Source: Sulfopaludibacter sp035606355 (GTDB lineage Bacteria; Acidobacteriota; Terriglobia; Bryobacterales; Bryobacteraceae). Taken from it: a DNA stretch of 64,000 bases. Below, piece by piece: positions 43,673 through 54,000 of the stretch (its first letter is position 1; each line of letters opens with the position of its first letter). The stretch covers positions 124,001 through 188,000 of the forward strand of contig DATNFO010000015.1 in NCBI GenBank assembly GCA_035606355.1. The letters run 5' to 3'. The notes below the pieces were generated by a model. That model did no database searches. It was not told where the DNA came from and worked only from the letters and a program-made list of their open reading frames with translations. The position numbers and the translations under genes are program-made.

Positions 43673-46600
43673 GCGACACGCTACTTCAGGTGAGCTCAAT
43701 CTGGGTGATGGTCCTGATCGCCATTGCGGTGATCGTGGTCCTGGTGCTGGTCATTCTCTCGGGCATGGTGAAAAAGAGCGCGAGCGCCGCCCCCGCTCAG
43801 GACGCGTCGCCGGACGCTCCGGGCGCAAAATCCGCCGCACTGGAGGGGCCGCCCGCACCCAAGGGCGCGGAGACCGCGGGCGCTTCCTTCGCCTCCGCCA
43901 TGAGTTTCCTGCGGCGATCCGTCGGAGGCAGCAATTACCGCTATCAAATCCCGTGGTACCTGGTGCTCGGCGAGCGCGAATCGGGAAAATCGGCGCTGCT
44001 CGCTGCGGCGGGGACGGATCTGGCCGACGAGGGTCTTGCCGGCAACAACGCCAAGCGCGCGCTCGAATGGCGATTTCTGGACAACGGAATTCTCATCGGA
44101 GCGAAAGGCTATTACGTACGCGGGGCAGGGAACGAGTCCTACGATTGGGGCAAGCTGCTCCACCTGTTCCGCAATCATCGCGCCCGCAGACCGCTGGACG
44201 GCATCGTGCTCACGATCTCCGTGGCGGATCTGGTGGGAGCGGAGTCGCTGGACGAAGCGGAACTCGCCGGGCGCGCGGCGCGCATTTCCGAAATGCTGTC
44301 GCAGGCGCAGAAGGTGCTCGGGTTCAGCTTCCCGGTTTACGTGTTCGTCACGAAATGCGATGCCATCGCCGGATTCTCGGACTTCTGCCGCGAATTGCCG
44401 GCGCGCACAGATGAAGAGATGTTCGGCTGGTCGAGCCCCTATCATCTGGACGCCTCCTTCTCCGGCGAGTGGGTGGACGAAGCCTTCCAGCACATCTCGC
44501 AAGACCTGCAGCGGCTGCAGAGCGAAGTCTTCGTGGAGCGCGAGGAGCTGCGCAATCCGGACGACGTGTTCCTGTTTCCGGAAGAGTTCGGCCGCTTGCG
44601 TTCTCCGCTGCGCGCCTATCTCGATCGGCTGTTCCGCGAATCGGCGTATCGCGAGTCTTTCCGCTTCCGCGGTTTGTACTTCTGCGGCGACATCGCGGAT
44701 ACGGAAGCTCCGCAGCAGGCGCCCATGGCGCTGCTCGCCGAAGACCTTCCGCCTGAGCTGCTGGCCGAGATTCCGGCGCCGGCGGCGAGCGCGTCTGCCG
44801 CTCCCGCTGCCAAGCGGCCGTCGTATGTGCGCCAGGTTTTCGAACGCAAGATTTTCCCCGAAGCTGCCGTAGCGCGTCCGCTCTCGAACCTGTTCCTGGC
44901 GCGCAGCCGCGCTGTGCTCATCATCCAGGCGGCCGCGGCGATTCTCGCTCTGGTATTGCTGACCGGCGGCTGGTGGAACTATCGCCGCATCACCGCGGAC
45001 GCCGCGGAACTCACGCCGGTGCTGCAGCAGATGCTCCGCATGCCCGAAACGCCCGTGCAGGAAAGACACAACCTGCTGCTGCGCATGGCGCCCGCGGGCA
45101 ACGTGCGGCTGAAATCCATTTTCCTTCCCGGCTCGCTTTTCAGCACAGTGGATGACGATGTCACGACTGTGATGGCATTCGCCTGCAATCGCTGGATCCT
45201 CACCAATCTTCACGACAGCCTGATGCGTAAAGCGGGCACGCTGGTCACGCCGCCGCCCCCGCCCGAAGCCGCCGCCAAAGACGATCAGCCCGGCGACGCG
45301 TCCGATGGCACGGTGCCCGCCATCACCAACGTGCAGGCGCTGCCCGAATATCAGGATCTGGACCGCTTCATGACGGACATGAACGGCCTGCAGGATGCGC
45401 GCGCTACCTATGAAGGACTGCGGCAGCGCGGAAGCATCGGCAATTCGGCGGCGCTGCGCAAGCTGGTGGCGTTCCTCTATGGCGCAAGCCTCGGCGATTT
45501 CGAGCCGAACGGCCATTTCGCGCGGGCACTCGGGCAGGCTTACGGGCCGGCGCTCGACATCGCCCCCGACGTGCAGGATCGCGCCTCCGAGCGCATGAAG
45601 TATCTCACCGACGCGGTGTTCGAACGCTGGTTCGGAGAAAGCGTGCTGCTCAGCGATACCCAGCAGCTCGGAAACGAATTGGGCGCGCTGGAACGCGGCA
45701 ACATCACCACCAACGAGCAGCTCAAGAACCTGCTTACGTCGCTGAGCCAGGTGGAAAGCGACCTCCGCAGCCCCGATCTCCGCTGGGTCGCCAACCCGCA
45801 CCTGGATTTGACGGGGCCATTTCGCCGCGTAATCCTCGATCCGCTGACGACGCACAGCAATCCTTATTTCCGCACCGATACGCTGGACAGCATCCGGCAG
45901 AACGGCGATGCCGCGCTCGGCAGTCTCCGCGCCACCCTGGCGGATCAGCGTACCGCGATGAGCGGGCCGCTGCTCGATATGACCAACGGCGCGGCGCTCT
46001 CCAAAGGCGCTAAAGATCTGGAAGTGGCGCTCGAAAACGCCATGAACCTTCCGTTCATGACGGCCACCGCCACGCGGCCGATCACGATCACGCTGGATAT
46101 TCGTTCGCAGTTGCGCTGGCGAACGGACCTTCTGCAGGAAGCGCTCCGGCTGATGGACATTTATCAGCGCTTCGTTTCGGAAAGCCTGCGCGATGCGCCG
46201 AACCGCGTGCAGCCCGTTTTGGGTCGCGTCACCATGGACCAGATGCGCCGCCACGTGCAGGGGCTGATCGCGGATTCGCAGGACATACGCCGCCGCACGG
46301 CATCGGGCGATGAACTCGGGTCGGAGGATGAGACGCTCGCCGAAGCTACCAATTTCCGCGAAGTCTCCGATCCTCACGGTCCGCTGCTGGACATGGCGAA
46401 TCGCTTCGGAACGCTGGGCGTTGCCGAGGTCCGCAACTCGATCATGCGGATTCTGGTGCTGCAATCCTACAATCTGCTGACGCTGCTCGATAGCCGCCTC
46501 ACCGATGAAGATCCGTACGCCGCGAAAGAGGGGAAATTCGGCTGGTGGAACGGCAAGGGCACGTTGTCCCTGGATTCGTACCAGGTGCATAGCCCGGCCG

Positions 46601-47790
46601 AACTGGCCGACTACCTGAACACGCAGCGCGACCGCATCAAGTTCCTGGTGCAGCAATCGGATCCGCTGGTGCAGTTCCTGGATACGTGGCTTCCCACGCG
46701 AGGCGAGGCGCAGAGCAAGCTGATCACGAAGTGGCAGCGGCTGGTCGCCGATTACAAGCAGTACGACGGAAAGAAGCCGGGTGCTTCGCTGGCATCGCTG
46801 GAAGACTTCGTGCTCAACCGCATGGACAAGATCACGCCGGACAACGGCTGCAAGGATACCGATCCGCCGGCCGATCGCGCGTTGAACCAGGATTATTTCC
46901 AATCCATCCGCGGCACGCTGCGGACGGAGATTGTGGATCGCTGCCGGGCCATCAGCGCGGAGGGGGTTTATTCGGCGTATACCCAGATCTCCGACATGTT
47001 CAATGCGAATCTGGCGGGCAAGTTCCCGTTCAGCCCGGTGAATGGCGCGAAGGCGCCGGCGCAGGTGACGCAGGAAGCGGTGACGGAGTTTTACGCGCTG
47101 CTCGACCGCAGCGGCAAAGCGGCGCGCGGCACTCTCAAGGAAGACACGCGCTTCGGCGAATCGGCCGGGCAGGCGCTGGACTTTCTGGATCAGGTGGAGC
47201 GGCTGCGTCCGCTGGTGCTCGCCAGTTCGGCCGACGCGGAAAAGGAACCGCCGTTCACGCTCGATTTTGTCCCGCATTTCCGCACGAACCAGGGCGCCGA
47301 AACCGGCGGTAATCAGATCATCGAGTGGGTGCTGCAGGTGGGCGGTCAACTGTTCCGCCAGCGCGAGCCCGATCATCCCGGCCGCTGGAGACCCGGCAAC
47401 ACGGTGCGTCTCTCTTTGCGGTGGGCCAACGATTCGATGTTTCTCCCCACGGCCGAAGGCCAGGCCGACGCGCGCATCCGCGACCGTAATGCGTATTTCG
47501 AGTTCACGGATCGCTGGAGCCTGCTCTCGTTTCTGCGGCGGCATCAGGCGGCGCCATCGGAAATTCGCCAGCCTGCCGATCCGCAAGTGTACGTTTTGAA
47601 GTTCGCGCTGAAGATGGCGCTGGACCCGAAGTGGGTGCATCAGGATTCGGATCCGCCGCCGGGCACGACGGTGGTTTATATGTCGCTGCGGCTTTCGACT
47701 CCGGGCGGAAAAACTGCGCTCGTGCTGCCGCCATTTCCGGTCAGCGCGCCGAAGCTCACGGCCCCGGTCAGCGCCCAGGGGGCACGGTGA
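43669..47790 (+). CDS. tssM: T6SS inner-membrane protein TssM (IcmF)
   Basis: 1373 residues. Transmembrane helices near 11-35 and about 420-440 flank a cytoplasmic NTPase-like domain with a Walker A motif, GERESGKS (101-108), and FVTKCDAIAGF as the G4-like base-binding motif. A long periplasmic part follows, with the C-terminal beta domain (VLQVGGQLFRQREPDHPGRW, WRPGNTVRLSLRWAN) that contacts TssJ. TssM spans the periplasm and forms the channel. Start: ATG 43669 overlapping the tssL stop. A very long open frame on the opposite strand is an artefact of base composition. Confidence 0.97.
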   Translation: MSDTLLQVSSIWVMVLIAIAVIVVLVLVILSGMVKKSASAAPAQDASPDAPGAKSAALEGPPAPKGAETAGASFASAMSFLRRSVGGSNYRYQIPWYLVLGERESGKSALLAAAGTDLADEGLAGNNAKRALEWRFLDNGILIGAKGYYVRGAGNESYDWGKLLHLFRNHRARRPLDGIVLTISVADLVGAESLDEAELAGRAARISEMLSQAQKVLGFSFPVYVFVTKCDAIAGFSDFCRELPARTDEEMFGWSSPYHLDASFSGEWVDEAFQHISQDLQRLQSEVFVEREELRNPDDVFLFPEEFGRLRSPLRAYLDRLFRESAYRESFRFRGLYFCGDIADTEAPQQAPMALLAEDLPPELLAEIPAPAASASAAPAAKRPSYVRQVFERKIFPEAAVARPLSNLFLARSRAVLIIQAAAAILALVLLTGGWWNYRRITADAAELTPVLQQMLRMPETPVQERHNLLLRMAPAGNVRLKSIFLPGSLFSTVDDDVTTVMAFACNRWILTNLHDSLMRKAGTLVTPPPPPEAAAKDDQPGDASDGTVPAITNVQALPEYQDLDRFMTDMNGLQDARATYEGLRQRGSIGNSAALRKLVAFLYGASLGDFEPNGHFARALGQAYGPALDIAPDVQDRASERMKYLTDAVFERWFGESVLLSDTQQLGNELGALERGNITTNEQLKNLLTSLSQVESDLRSPDLRWVANPHLDLTGPFRRVILDPLTTHSNPYFRTDTLDSIRQNGDAALGSLRATLADQRTAMSGPLLDMTNGAALSKGAKDLEVALENAMNLPFMTATATRPITITLDIRSQLRWRTDLLQEALRLMDIYQRFVSESLRDAPNRVQPVLGRVTMDQMRRHVQGLIADSQDIRRRTASGDELGSEDETLAEATNFREVSDPHGPLLDMANRFGTLGVAEVRNSIMRILVLQSYNLLTLLDSRLTDEDPYAAKEGKFGWWNGKGTLSLDSYQVHSPAELADYLNTQRDRIKFLVQQSDPLVQFLDTWLPTRGEAQSKLITKWQRLVADYKQYDGKKPGASLASLEDFVLNRMDKITPDNGCKDTDPPADRALNQDYFQSIRGTLRTEIVDRCRAISAEGVYSAYTQISDMFNANLAGKFPFSPVNGAKAPAQVTQEAVTEFYALLDRSGKAARGTLKEDTRFGESAGQALDFLDQVERLRPLVLASSADAEKEPPFTLDFVPHFRTNQGAETGGNQIIEWVLQVGGQLFRQREPDHPGRWRPGNTVRLSLRWANDSMFLPTAEGQADARIRDRNAYFEFTDRWSLLSFLRRHQAAPSEIRQPADPQVYVLKFALKMALDPKWVHQDSDPPPGTTVVYMSLRLSTPGGKTALVLPPFPVSAPKLTAPVSAQGAR

Positions 47791-47814
47791 ACGGGATTGG
47801 GAAATGCGCGGGTG

Positions 47815-48105
47815 CTTCCCGGCTGTTGTTCTCGTCGCGATGCATTCGTTTTTCGATGCACCTTTTACCGCTCCCTCACGGGTTTGTGAAACAATCCGGC
47901 TGCCGTTCTCGTCGCGATCCATTCGCCTTTCGATGCACCGTCTACCGCTCCGGCGATACGGAAAAAGTCGGGGTGTTGTTCTCGTCGCGATGCATTCGTT
48001 TTTCGATGCACCCTTTACCGCTCCCTGACGGTCGCGGCTCCGTTAGCAGCATCAACTACATACGGAGCCGTGACCGTAAGGGAGCGGTAAAAGGTGCCGA
48101 GGAGA
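47815..48105. repeat. Composite palindromic repeat, copy 3 (between tssM and tssA)
   Basis: Three ~78-base direct units (CGATGCATTCGTTTTTCGATG, CACC, TTTACCGCTCCCTCACGG, GGCTGCCGTTCTCGTCGCGA) lead into a hairpin with ~36-base arms, 48008-48043 and 48062-48097, a few mismatches. Same family as 14714 and 33724. It begins 25 bases after the tssM stop and ends 57 bases before tssA. Confidence 0.85.
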
Positions 48106-48162
48106 TGATATTTGTTCACAAGGCCGTAAGGATGGCCGCACGCGGCAATCCAAGGAGTCCCA

Positions 48163-49266
48163 GTGAGTAGCCCCAGTCCCGCTATCGGCACATTCCGTTT
48201 TGACGTCTCCAGACTCCTGACTCCGATCGCTGCCGATGCTCCTTCCGGCGAATGGATGCGCTATGACGCCATCTACGATCAGATTCGGCTGGAGCGGCAG
48301 GAAGACGATCCGGTTCTGGCACAGGGCGTTTGGAAAACGGCGCTCAAGAAGGCCGATTGGTCCAAGCTGGAGCGGCTCTGCCTGCTGGTTCTGGAGACGC
48401 GCAGCAAAGACCTGCAGATCGCCGCGTGGCTGCTGGAGAGCTGGATTCATCTTCACGGCTTCGCCGGCATTCGCGAAGGTTTCCGCGCCCTCACGGCGCT
48501 CTCCGAGACGTTCTGGGACGACATTCATCCGCAGATTCAGGAAGGCGATTTGGAGTACCGCATTGGGCCCATCGATTGGCTCAACGAAAAAATTCCGGTG
48601 CTGCTGAAGCTCCTTCCTATCACCGCGCCGCAGTCCGACGATGTGATGGCGTATTGCTGGGCGGATTGGGAGTCGGCGATTCGTCCGCGCAGGCCGGAAG
48701 AAATCACGCAGACTTCCGAGGAGGGCCGGGTCACGCAGGCGATGTTCCAGCAAAGCGCCATGCTGACCCCCACCGCGACACTCAAGAATCTGCTCTACGA
48801 GATCGAAGCGGCCATGGATTCGGTGGACGAGCTCGAAACCGCACTCGACGCGCGCTGCGGCCAGGATCCGCCCAGCCTGCGCCAGTTCACCACCACGATG
48901 GACCCGATTCGCGGGCTCATCTCGGGAATCATCAATCAACGCGCGCCGGAGCCGGCGGCACAGGTAACCCAACAGGAGGTCCCGATGCCCCAGGAAGAGA
49001 TTCGCACGGCGCCCGCCGCGGAAACGCACGGTCTGTTCTCGGCCGGCCCCATTCGCAGTCGCGCCGAGGCCTATATGCGGCTGGAAGAAGCTGCCGAATA
49101 CCTGGCGCGCACGGAGCCCCACAGCCCGACACCGTACCTGGTGCGGCGCGCGATCGCCTGGGGCGCAAAACGCCTGGAAGAGATTCTGCCCGAGCTGGTC
49201 CGCAACAACAGCGACCTCGATGAGATCTACAGGCTCCTGCAAATTCAAAAAGATAAGGGCAGATAG
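48163..49266 (+). CDS. tssA: T6SS assembly cap protein TssA (ImpA)
   Basis: 367 residues. The ImpA N-domain is clear: PIAADAPSGEWMRYDAIYDQ, DWSKLERLCLLVLETRSKDL, QIAAWLLESWIHLHGFAGI, REGFRALTAL and FWDDIHPQ. The C-terminus has SPTPYLVRRAIAWGAKRLEE and ELVRNNSDLDEIYRLL, as in the short TssA class. TssA primes the membrane complex and caps the growing sheath. The GTG start has AAGGAG seven bases upstream. It is separated from tssM by a repeat and could be read through from it. Confidence 0.93.
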   Translation: MSSPSPAIGTFRFDVSRLLTPIAADAPSGEWMRYDAIYDQIRLERQEDDPVLAQGVWKTALKKADWSKLERLCLLVLETRSKDLQIAAWLLESWIHLHGFAGIREGFRALTALSETFWDDIHPQIQEGDLEYRIGPIDWLNEKIPVLLKLLPITAPQSDDVMAYCWADWESAIRPRRPEEITQTSEEGRVTQAMFQQSAMLTPTATLKNLLYEIEAAMDSVDELETALDARCGQDPPSLRQFTTTMDPIRGLISGIINQRAPEPAAQVTQQEVPMPQEEIRTAPAAETHGLFSAGPIRSRAEAYMRLEEAAEYLARTEPHSPTPYLVRRAIAWGAKRLEEILPELVRNNSDLDEIYRLLQIQKDKGR

Positions 49267-49291
49267 CCCGCGCCTGCCGCGCATCCTTGAT

Positions 49292-49304
49292 CAAAATTGA
49301 ACAG
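49292..49304 (+). promoter_or_regulatory. Shared motif CAAAATTGAACAG, copy 4 (upstream of the surface-protein operon)
   Basis: Exact copy, 25 bases after the tssA stop and 90 bases before the start of the gene at 49395. Preceded by TTGA, giving TTGATCAAAATTGA. Its presence joins the following three genes to the T6SS promoters. Confidence 0.6.
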
Positions 49305-49394
49305 AAATGTTTTGTGAAAACCGTGACAATCGTGCACCGCGTTGTTTCGCATTGGCCGGTTGGAGTTGGCCGGAATGCCTGCAAGGGAGAGTCT

Positions 49395-50045
49395 ATGTCT
49401 AAAGGTCTAATCCCCGAACTTCCTATACTTTTGTGTTTGTTTCTGGCGTTTAATCTCTGCCCGGCGCCCGCAGCCGCTCAGCAGAACCAGGATTCACCCC
49501 CTTTTCACGTGGTAGTTGTCGAAGGTGAAGGCTCAATCAATAACGTTCGGCAGGCGGTCAACCGCGGCGCCACCGTTATGGTTGAGGATGAAAACAAGAA
49601 TCCGCTATCCGGCGTAGCTGTTTCCTTTTTTCTGCCGAATGAAGGGCCGAGCGGAATTTTTCCGAATGGCAGCCACGTTCTCACCGTTTTCACGGACGAA
49701 AAAGGCGTAGCCACTTCGCGCCCCGTCCATTTCAATAACCTGGTTGGCCTGATGCGAATTCGCGTGGTGGCGTCGCTGTTCTCGCAGACGGCGTCGGCGA
49801 TGATCACGCAAACGAACGTGAGCTCCGCAGCGGCGGTGAAAACCGGCTTCGTGCCGGCCACCGGAGTCGCGAAAGTCTCCAAGCCAAGCAGCGGCTCGCA
49901 CAAGGCTCTGTACATTCTGATTGCAGTAGGCGCGGCCGCCGCGGCCGGCGGAATTTTCTTCGCCACGCACAAGAGTACGCCCTCGGCCACCATCAGCACG
50001 GGAACGCCGACGATCGGCACGCCTACGATCGGCGGAGCAAAATGA
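49395..50045 (+). CDS. Exported Ig-like (Big_1-type) protein with C-terminal membrane helix
   Basis: 216 residues. Signal peptide (LLCLFLAFNLCPAPAAAQ), then one bacterial Ig-like domain (about 45-140: GATVMVEDENKNPLSGVAVS, FFLPNEGPSGIFPNGS, TVFTDEKGVATSRPV) and a hydrophobic segment (about 177-195: YILIAVGAAAAAGGIFF), ending in a Thr/Gly repeat tail (GTPTIGTPTIGG). It may sit in the inner membrane with the Ig domain outside. ATG 49395 has AAGGGAGAG upstream; the longer frame lacks one. First of three coupled genes; its stop overlaps the next start (ATGA). Confidence 0.75.
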   Translation: MSKGLIPELPILLCLFLAFNLCPAPAAAQQNQDSPPFHVVVVEGEGSINNVRQAVNRGATVMVEDENKNPLSGVAVSFFLPNEGPSGIFPNGSHVLTVFTDEKGVATSRPVHFNNLVGLMRIRVVASLFSQTASAMITQTNVSSAAAVKTGFVPATGVAKVSKPSSGSHKALYILIAVGAAAAAGGIFFATHKSTPSATISTGTPTIGTPTIGGAK

Positions 50046-51031
50046 CCGGCACCGGCAAGTGGATCCGCTTGGCCGCCTGCCTGTTCGCGACCTTGCCCGC
50101 CGGAGCACAGACCGTCCGCGGTCCGGTTCTGGGCTTTGTGGTGGATGGAGCGAACAGAGGTGTGCGAGCGGTGTCCGGCACGCCCGCCGCGGCTTCGATG
50201 GGAGATGTTTCGGAACTTCCGCCGGATTTAGCGGCTGCGGTGATATCGCCCGGCGGCGATTATGTTCTCGCGCTCTCCGGCGCGGCCCGCGATGCGTCAC
50301 TGGCCGCACTGCCCGGCGGCTCGCTGCATCCGCTCTCCGGAATCAGTTCCGGCGCGGCGCGCATCGTGGTGAGCCCGAACGGAACGTCCGCGGCATTTTA
50401 TTTTCCAGAGGCGAATCGCGTGGAAGAGATCACGGGATTGCCCGCCGCGCCCTCATCCGTACGCGAAGTTTATCTGACGCCCCTGCGCAATCCGCTGAAG
50501 GACCTTGCGCTCAGCGACGATGGCGAATTGCTGCTCTGTTCGGAAGCTGTCAGCGCCGGTGGTCCCGCGCCCGCTGTTGTGGCGATCGGCCGCTCGGGCG
50601 ATCTGAATCGTTTCGCCATGGGCGGTCCGGCGACCGCCATCGCTTTCGCGCCTCACAGCCATGATGCCGTGGCGGTCAGCGACTTCGAAGCCGTCGTTCT
50701 GCGCGACGTCGCCGGTCAGGCCGGCCGCATCGCGTTACCCGAAACACTCAAAGGCGCAACCGCGGCGGCATTTTCGGCCGATTCCGCGCGAGTTTATTTC
50801 GCGCACGCCCGCTCCGGCCGGATTGAGGCAGTTGCGCTCTCTTCGCCGGCCGCGCCTCTCGACGAGCTGCAATGCAATTGCCGGCCGCAAGGCTTGTTCC
50901 GCATGGGCGGATCGGACGCGTTTCGTTTAACTGAATACTCGGGCGCGGCGCTACCGGTTTTAGACGCCTCACGCGCCGAGCCGCACATCGTCATTATTCC
51001 TCCTGTTGTCAATCGAGACGACCTACAGTGA
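50042..51031 (+). CDS. Exported beta-propeller-like protein of unknown function
   Basis: 329 residues. Signal peptide (LAACLFATLPAGAQ) and a chain of similar short blades: AAAVISPGGDYVLALSGAAR, ARIVVSPNGTSAAFYFPEAN, DLALSDDGELLLCSE, AIAFAPHSHDAVAVSDF, AAAFSADSARVYFAHAR. This is the pattern of a beta-propeller like WD40/YVTN proteins. No active site is visible. Both ends overlap neighbours (ATGA at 50042, GTGA at 51028), so it is made together with the giant protein and may bind it during export. Confidence 0.7.
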   Translation: MTGTGKWIRLAACLFATLPAGAQTVRGPVLGFVVDGANRGVRAVSGTPAAASMGDVSELPPDLAAAVISPGGDYVLALSGAARDASLAALPGGSLHPLSGISSGAARIVVSPNGTSAAFYFPEANRVEEITGLPAAPSSVREVYLTPLRNPLKDLALSDDGELLLCSEAVSAGGPAPAVVAIGRSGDLNRFAMGGPATAIAFAPHSHDAVAVSDFEAVVLRDVAGQAGRIALPETLKGATAAAFSADSARVYFAHARSGRIEAVALSSPAAPLDELQCNCRPQGLFRMGGSDAFRLTEYSGAALPVLDASRAEPHIVIIPPVVNRDDLQ

Positions 51032-54000
51032 AACTCCCGGTTCGCATTACCCAACTCGCCCTTGCCGCCGCGATTCTGGCCGTGCCAGGCGCGGCATTCG
51101 CTGCTACGCCGACCAGCACATCGCTGCAGACCGATCAGAGCCCGCAGACATTTGGCCACACCGTCACTTTCACAGCGACCGTTGCGCCGGCAGCCAGCGG
51201 CGTCGTAACGTTCTTCGATAATCAGAGCCCCATCGGCACGGCAACGCTCGACGGCAACAGCAACGCGGTATTCACCACCCGCTTGCTCACCCCGATGAAC
51301 CACTTCATCACCGCGCGTTATCAGGGCGGCGGCGGATTTGCGGTCAGCACATCTTCAGCAATCCCGCAGATCATCACGACGAAGGGCGCCAACACGTTTA
51401 CGCAGCCCACGGGCTCGCCAATTTCAACGAACAAACCGTTCAAGCTTGCGATCGCGGATTTCAACGAGGATGGAGTCCCCGATCTGGCGGTCCCGAACAG
51501 CGCAGCCACTTCGGTAACCATCTATTTGGGGAACGGAGACGGCACATTCACGAGCTCCGGCACTCTGAACACCAGTGCCGCTCCAAATTCCGTGGCGGTC
51601 GGCGATTTCGACAACTCCGGGCACACCGGCGTAGCGATTGCCTGTTCCAATGGCCTCATTAACATCTATGTGAATGACGGCACGGCCAACTTCACGGCAA
51701 AGGCTTCCATTGCAGACCTGAATACCGGTTTGTCGCCGTCGGCGTTGCAAGTCATCGTGGCGGATTTCAATGGCGACGGCATTCCGGACGTGGGTGCAAT
51801 TGGAACGGCACAGAACATAGTCCTCGGCACGCAAGTTACAGCCGGTTACTTCAACACTTTCCTGGGTAACGGATCGGGAGGGTTTTCAGCCGGCGCCACC
51901 CTCAACCTTGGTCTTGTAACGAATCCGTGGATGGCATCCGTGGGCGATTTTCACGGACACGGATATGCGGATGTTGTGATTCCTTTGCGCGGACCCAGCA
52001 CGATCGCCCTGTTGACGAATGACGGCGCCGGGAACTTTACACAGACTTCAATTTCTCCGTCGCCGGCTTTGAACGCACCGGACGCGATCACCGTCGCCGA
52101 CTTCGACAACGACAACAATCTGGATATCGCAGTTGTGAATTCAGGTAGTTCTACCGCATCGGTGGCTGTTTATTTAGGGAATGGCGCGGGCGGGTTCAGC
52201 ACCGGGCACGCGTATGCCGCGGGAAGCGGCGCCTCCGACGTGCTTGCCGCCGATATTAACGGCGACGGCTACCCGGATCTTACCGTTGCCAGCTTCACCA
52301 CCGGCAATGTCACCATTCTGTTGAACGATGCGGCGCACCCGGGGACGAATTTCACGAGCTCCGGAATCTCATTCCCCTCGGTGGATAAGTGCGCATTCCT
52401 CGTGATGGGCGATTTTAGCGGCGATGGCCGGCCGGATATGGCGCTCTCCAACGACATTAATCCCACCGGCAGCATCAGTATCGGTCTTGGCGTCGGACCC
52501 AGCATCACCTCGCTCAGCCCCAACCAGATTACGGTTGGCACTGCCGGATCCGAGCTCCACATTGTCGGCTCGAACTTCGTAAGCGGATCCACTGTGAAGT
52601 GGCAATTCGGGAACAGCGCGGCGGTGAATTTCACCAATGTGCAAACCGTCAACGGCGACCTTGTCTTAAGTGGCGCTCAGTTCGACGCGCAACTCGGCAC
52701 CTCCGGCACGGTCAGCATCACGGTGGTTGACCCGACCGGCGTCACATCCAACTCGAAAACGCTCACGATCCTGCCGGCCGCCCCCACCGTTACTCACCTG
52801 AGCATCTCTTCCGAACCCGCCGGGACTCAGCAGAACATCCTCATCACTGTGACAGGCACGGGCTTTGCGAATGGTGACCAGGTGACCTGGCAGCCGAGTG
52901 TTTGCGGCACCCCGCCTTGCGCGGTGGTGAAGTTTACCGCCTCCGTCAGCAACAGCACGACTCTCACCTTCACGGCGGATCATGCCAGATTCGATTCGCC
53001 CGATTCAGCCATCAGCGTCGGAGTGCAAGACAGCTTCAAGCAGGATTCCAGCAACACGCTTACGTTTCAAGTGCTGGTGCCCACGATCTCCAGCCTGAAT
53101 GTGAATTCAATCGGCGTCGATAGCGGCGACGTTCCATTGACGATCACCGGGACGGGTTTCGTGTCCGGTGTATCCATCGCGCTGTTCCTGACTCCCTGCG
53201 TGGGCGGCACTTCTCACAACCTGACATCCACCGCCACCTCGACACAGGTACTGACCACGATTCCGGCTGCGTTGATCGGCGCCAACCCGTCGGCGTCCTG
53301 CATCACCGTGCGGAACGATCCTTCGGCCATTTCCGCGTCCGTTCCGCTGCCCATTGTGTCGCCGTCCGTTACCACGTTGAATCCTGCCAGCGTCAATGCA
53401 GGCGGCAATGTCGCCGTCAACGTACAAATCGCCGGCGCGAACTTCGTCAGCGGGTCGCAGGCGTTCTGGTGCAACAACTGCAATAACTCTCCTACGCAGC
53501 TCTCCACCACGTTTACGGACACGACGAAGCTGACCGCCACCATTCCGAGCAACCTGTTGCAGAACGTCGGGTCGCCAACCATCACCGTGAACAACGCGGG
53601 CGCCACCTACACGCCCGGCTCCCCCGCAATTGCCCCGGCGGTGACGTTCCCCATTTCGACCATCGTTATCAGTTCCATCAGCCCGTCCGTTGTTCTGGCC
53701 GGCAGCCCCGCGCAGACCCTCACCATCAACGGGCAGGGTTTCGCGACCAACGCTTCGGTGCTCCTCAACGGCAATCCGGTTCAGCCGACGAATCCGCCGA
53801 CCAGCACCCAGGTCACCGTTACGCTCAGCGCCGCGCTGCTTTCCGCGCCCAACACGATTCAGGTGATCGTGGTGAATCCTTCCGATGGGTCGCAGTCGCC
53901 GCCGGTGAACCTCACTGTCGGACAACTCGCGATCAGCGGCGTGACGCCTTCCCCGGTGGTCGCCGGCAGTCCGTCTTTCACGATGCAGATTCAGGGACAG

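Noticed and set aside
43696..47922. Open frame of 1408 codons on the minus strand opposite tssM
   Set aside because: It is Arg/His-rich low-quality sequence with no domain features, fully covered by a certain tssM gene; it arises from the GC pattern of tssM codons.
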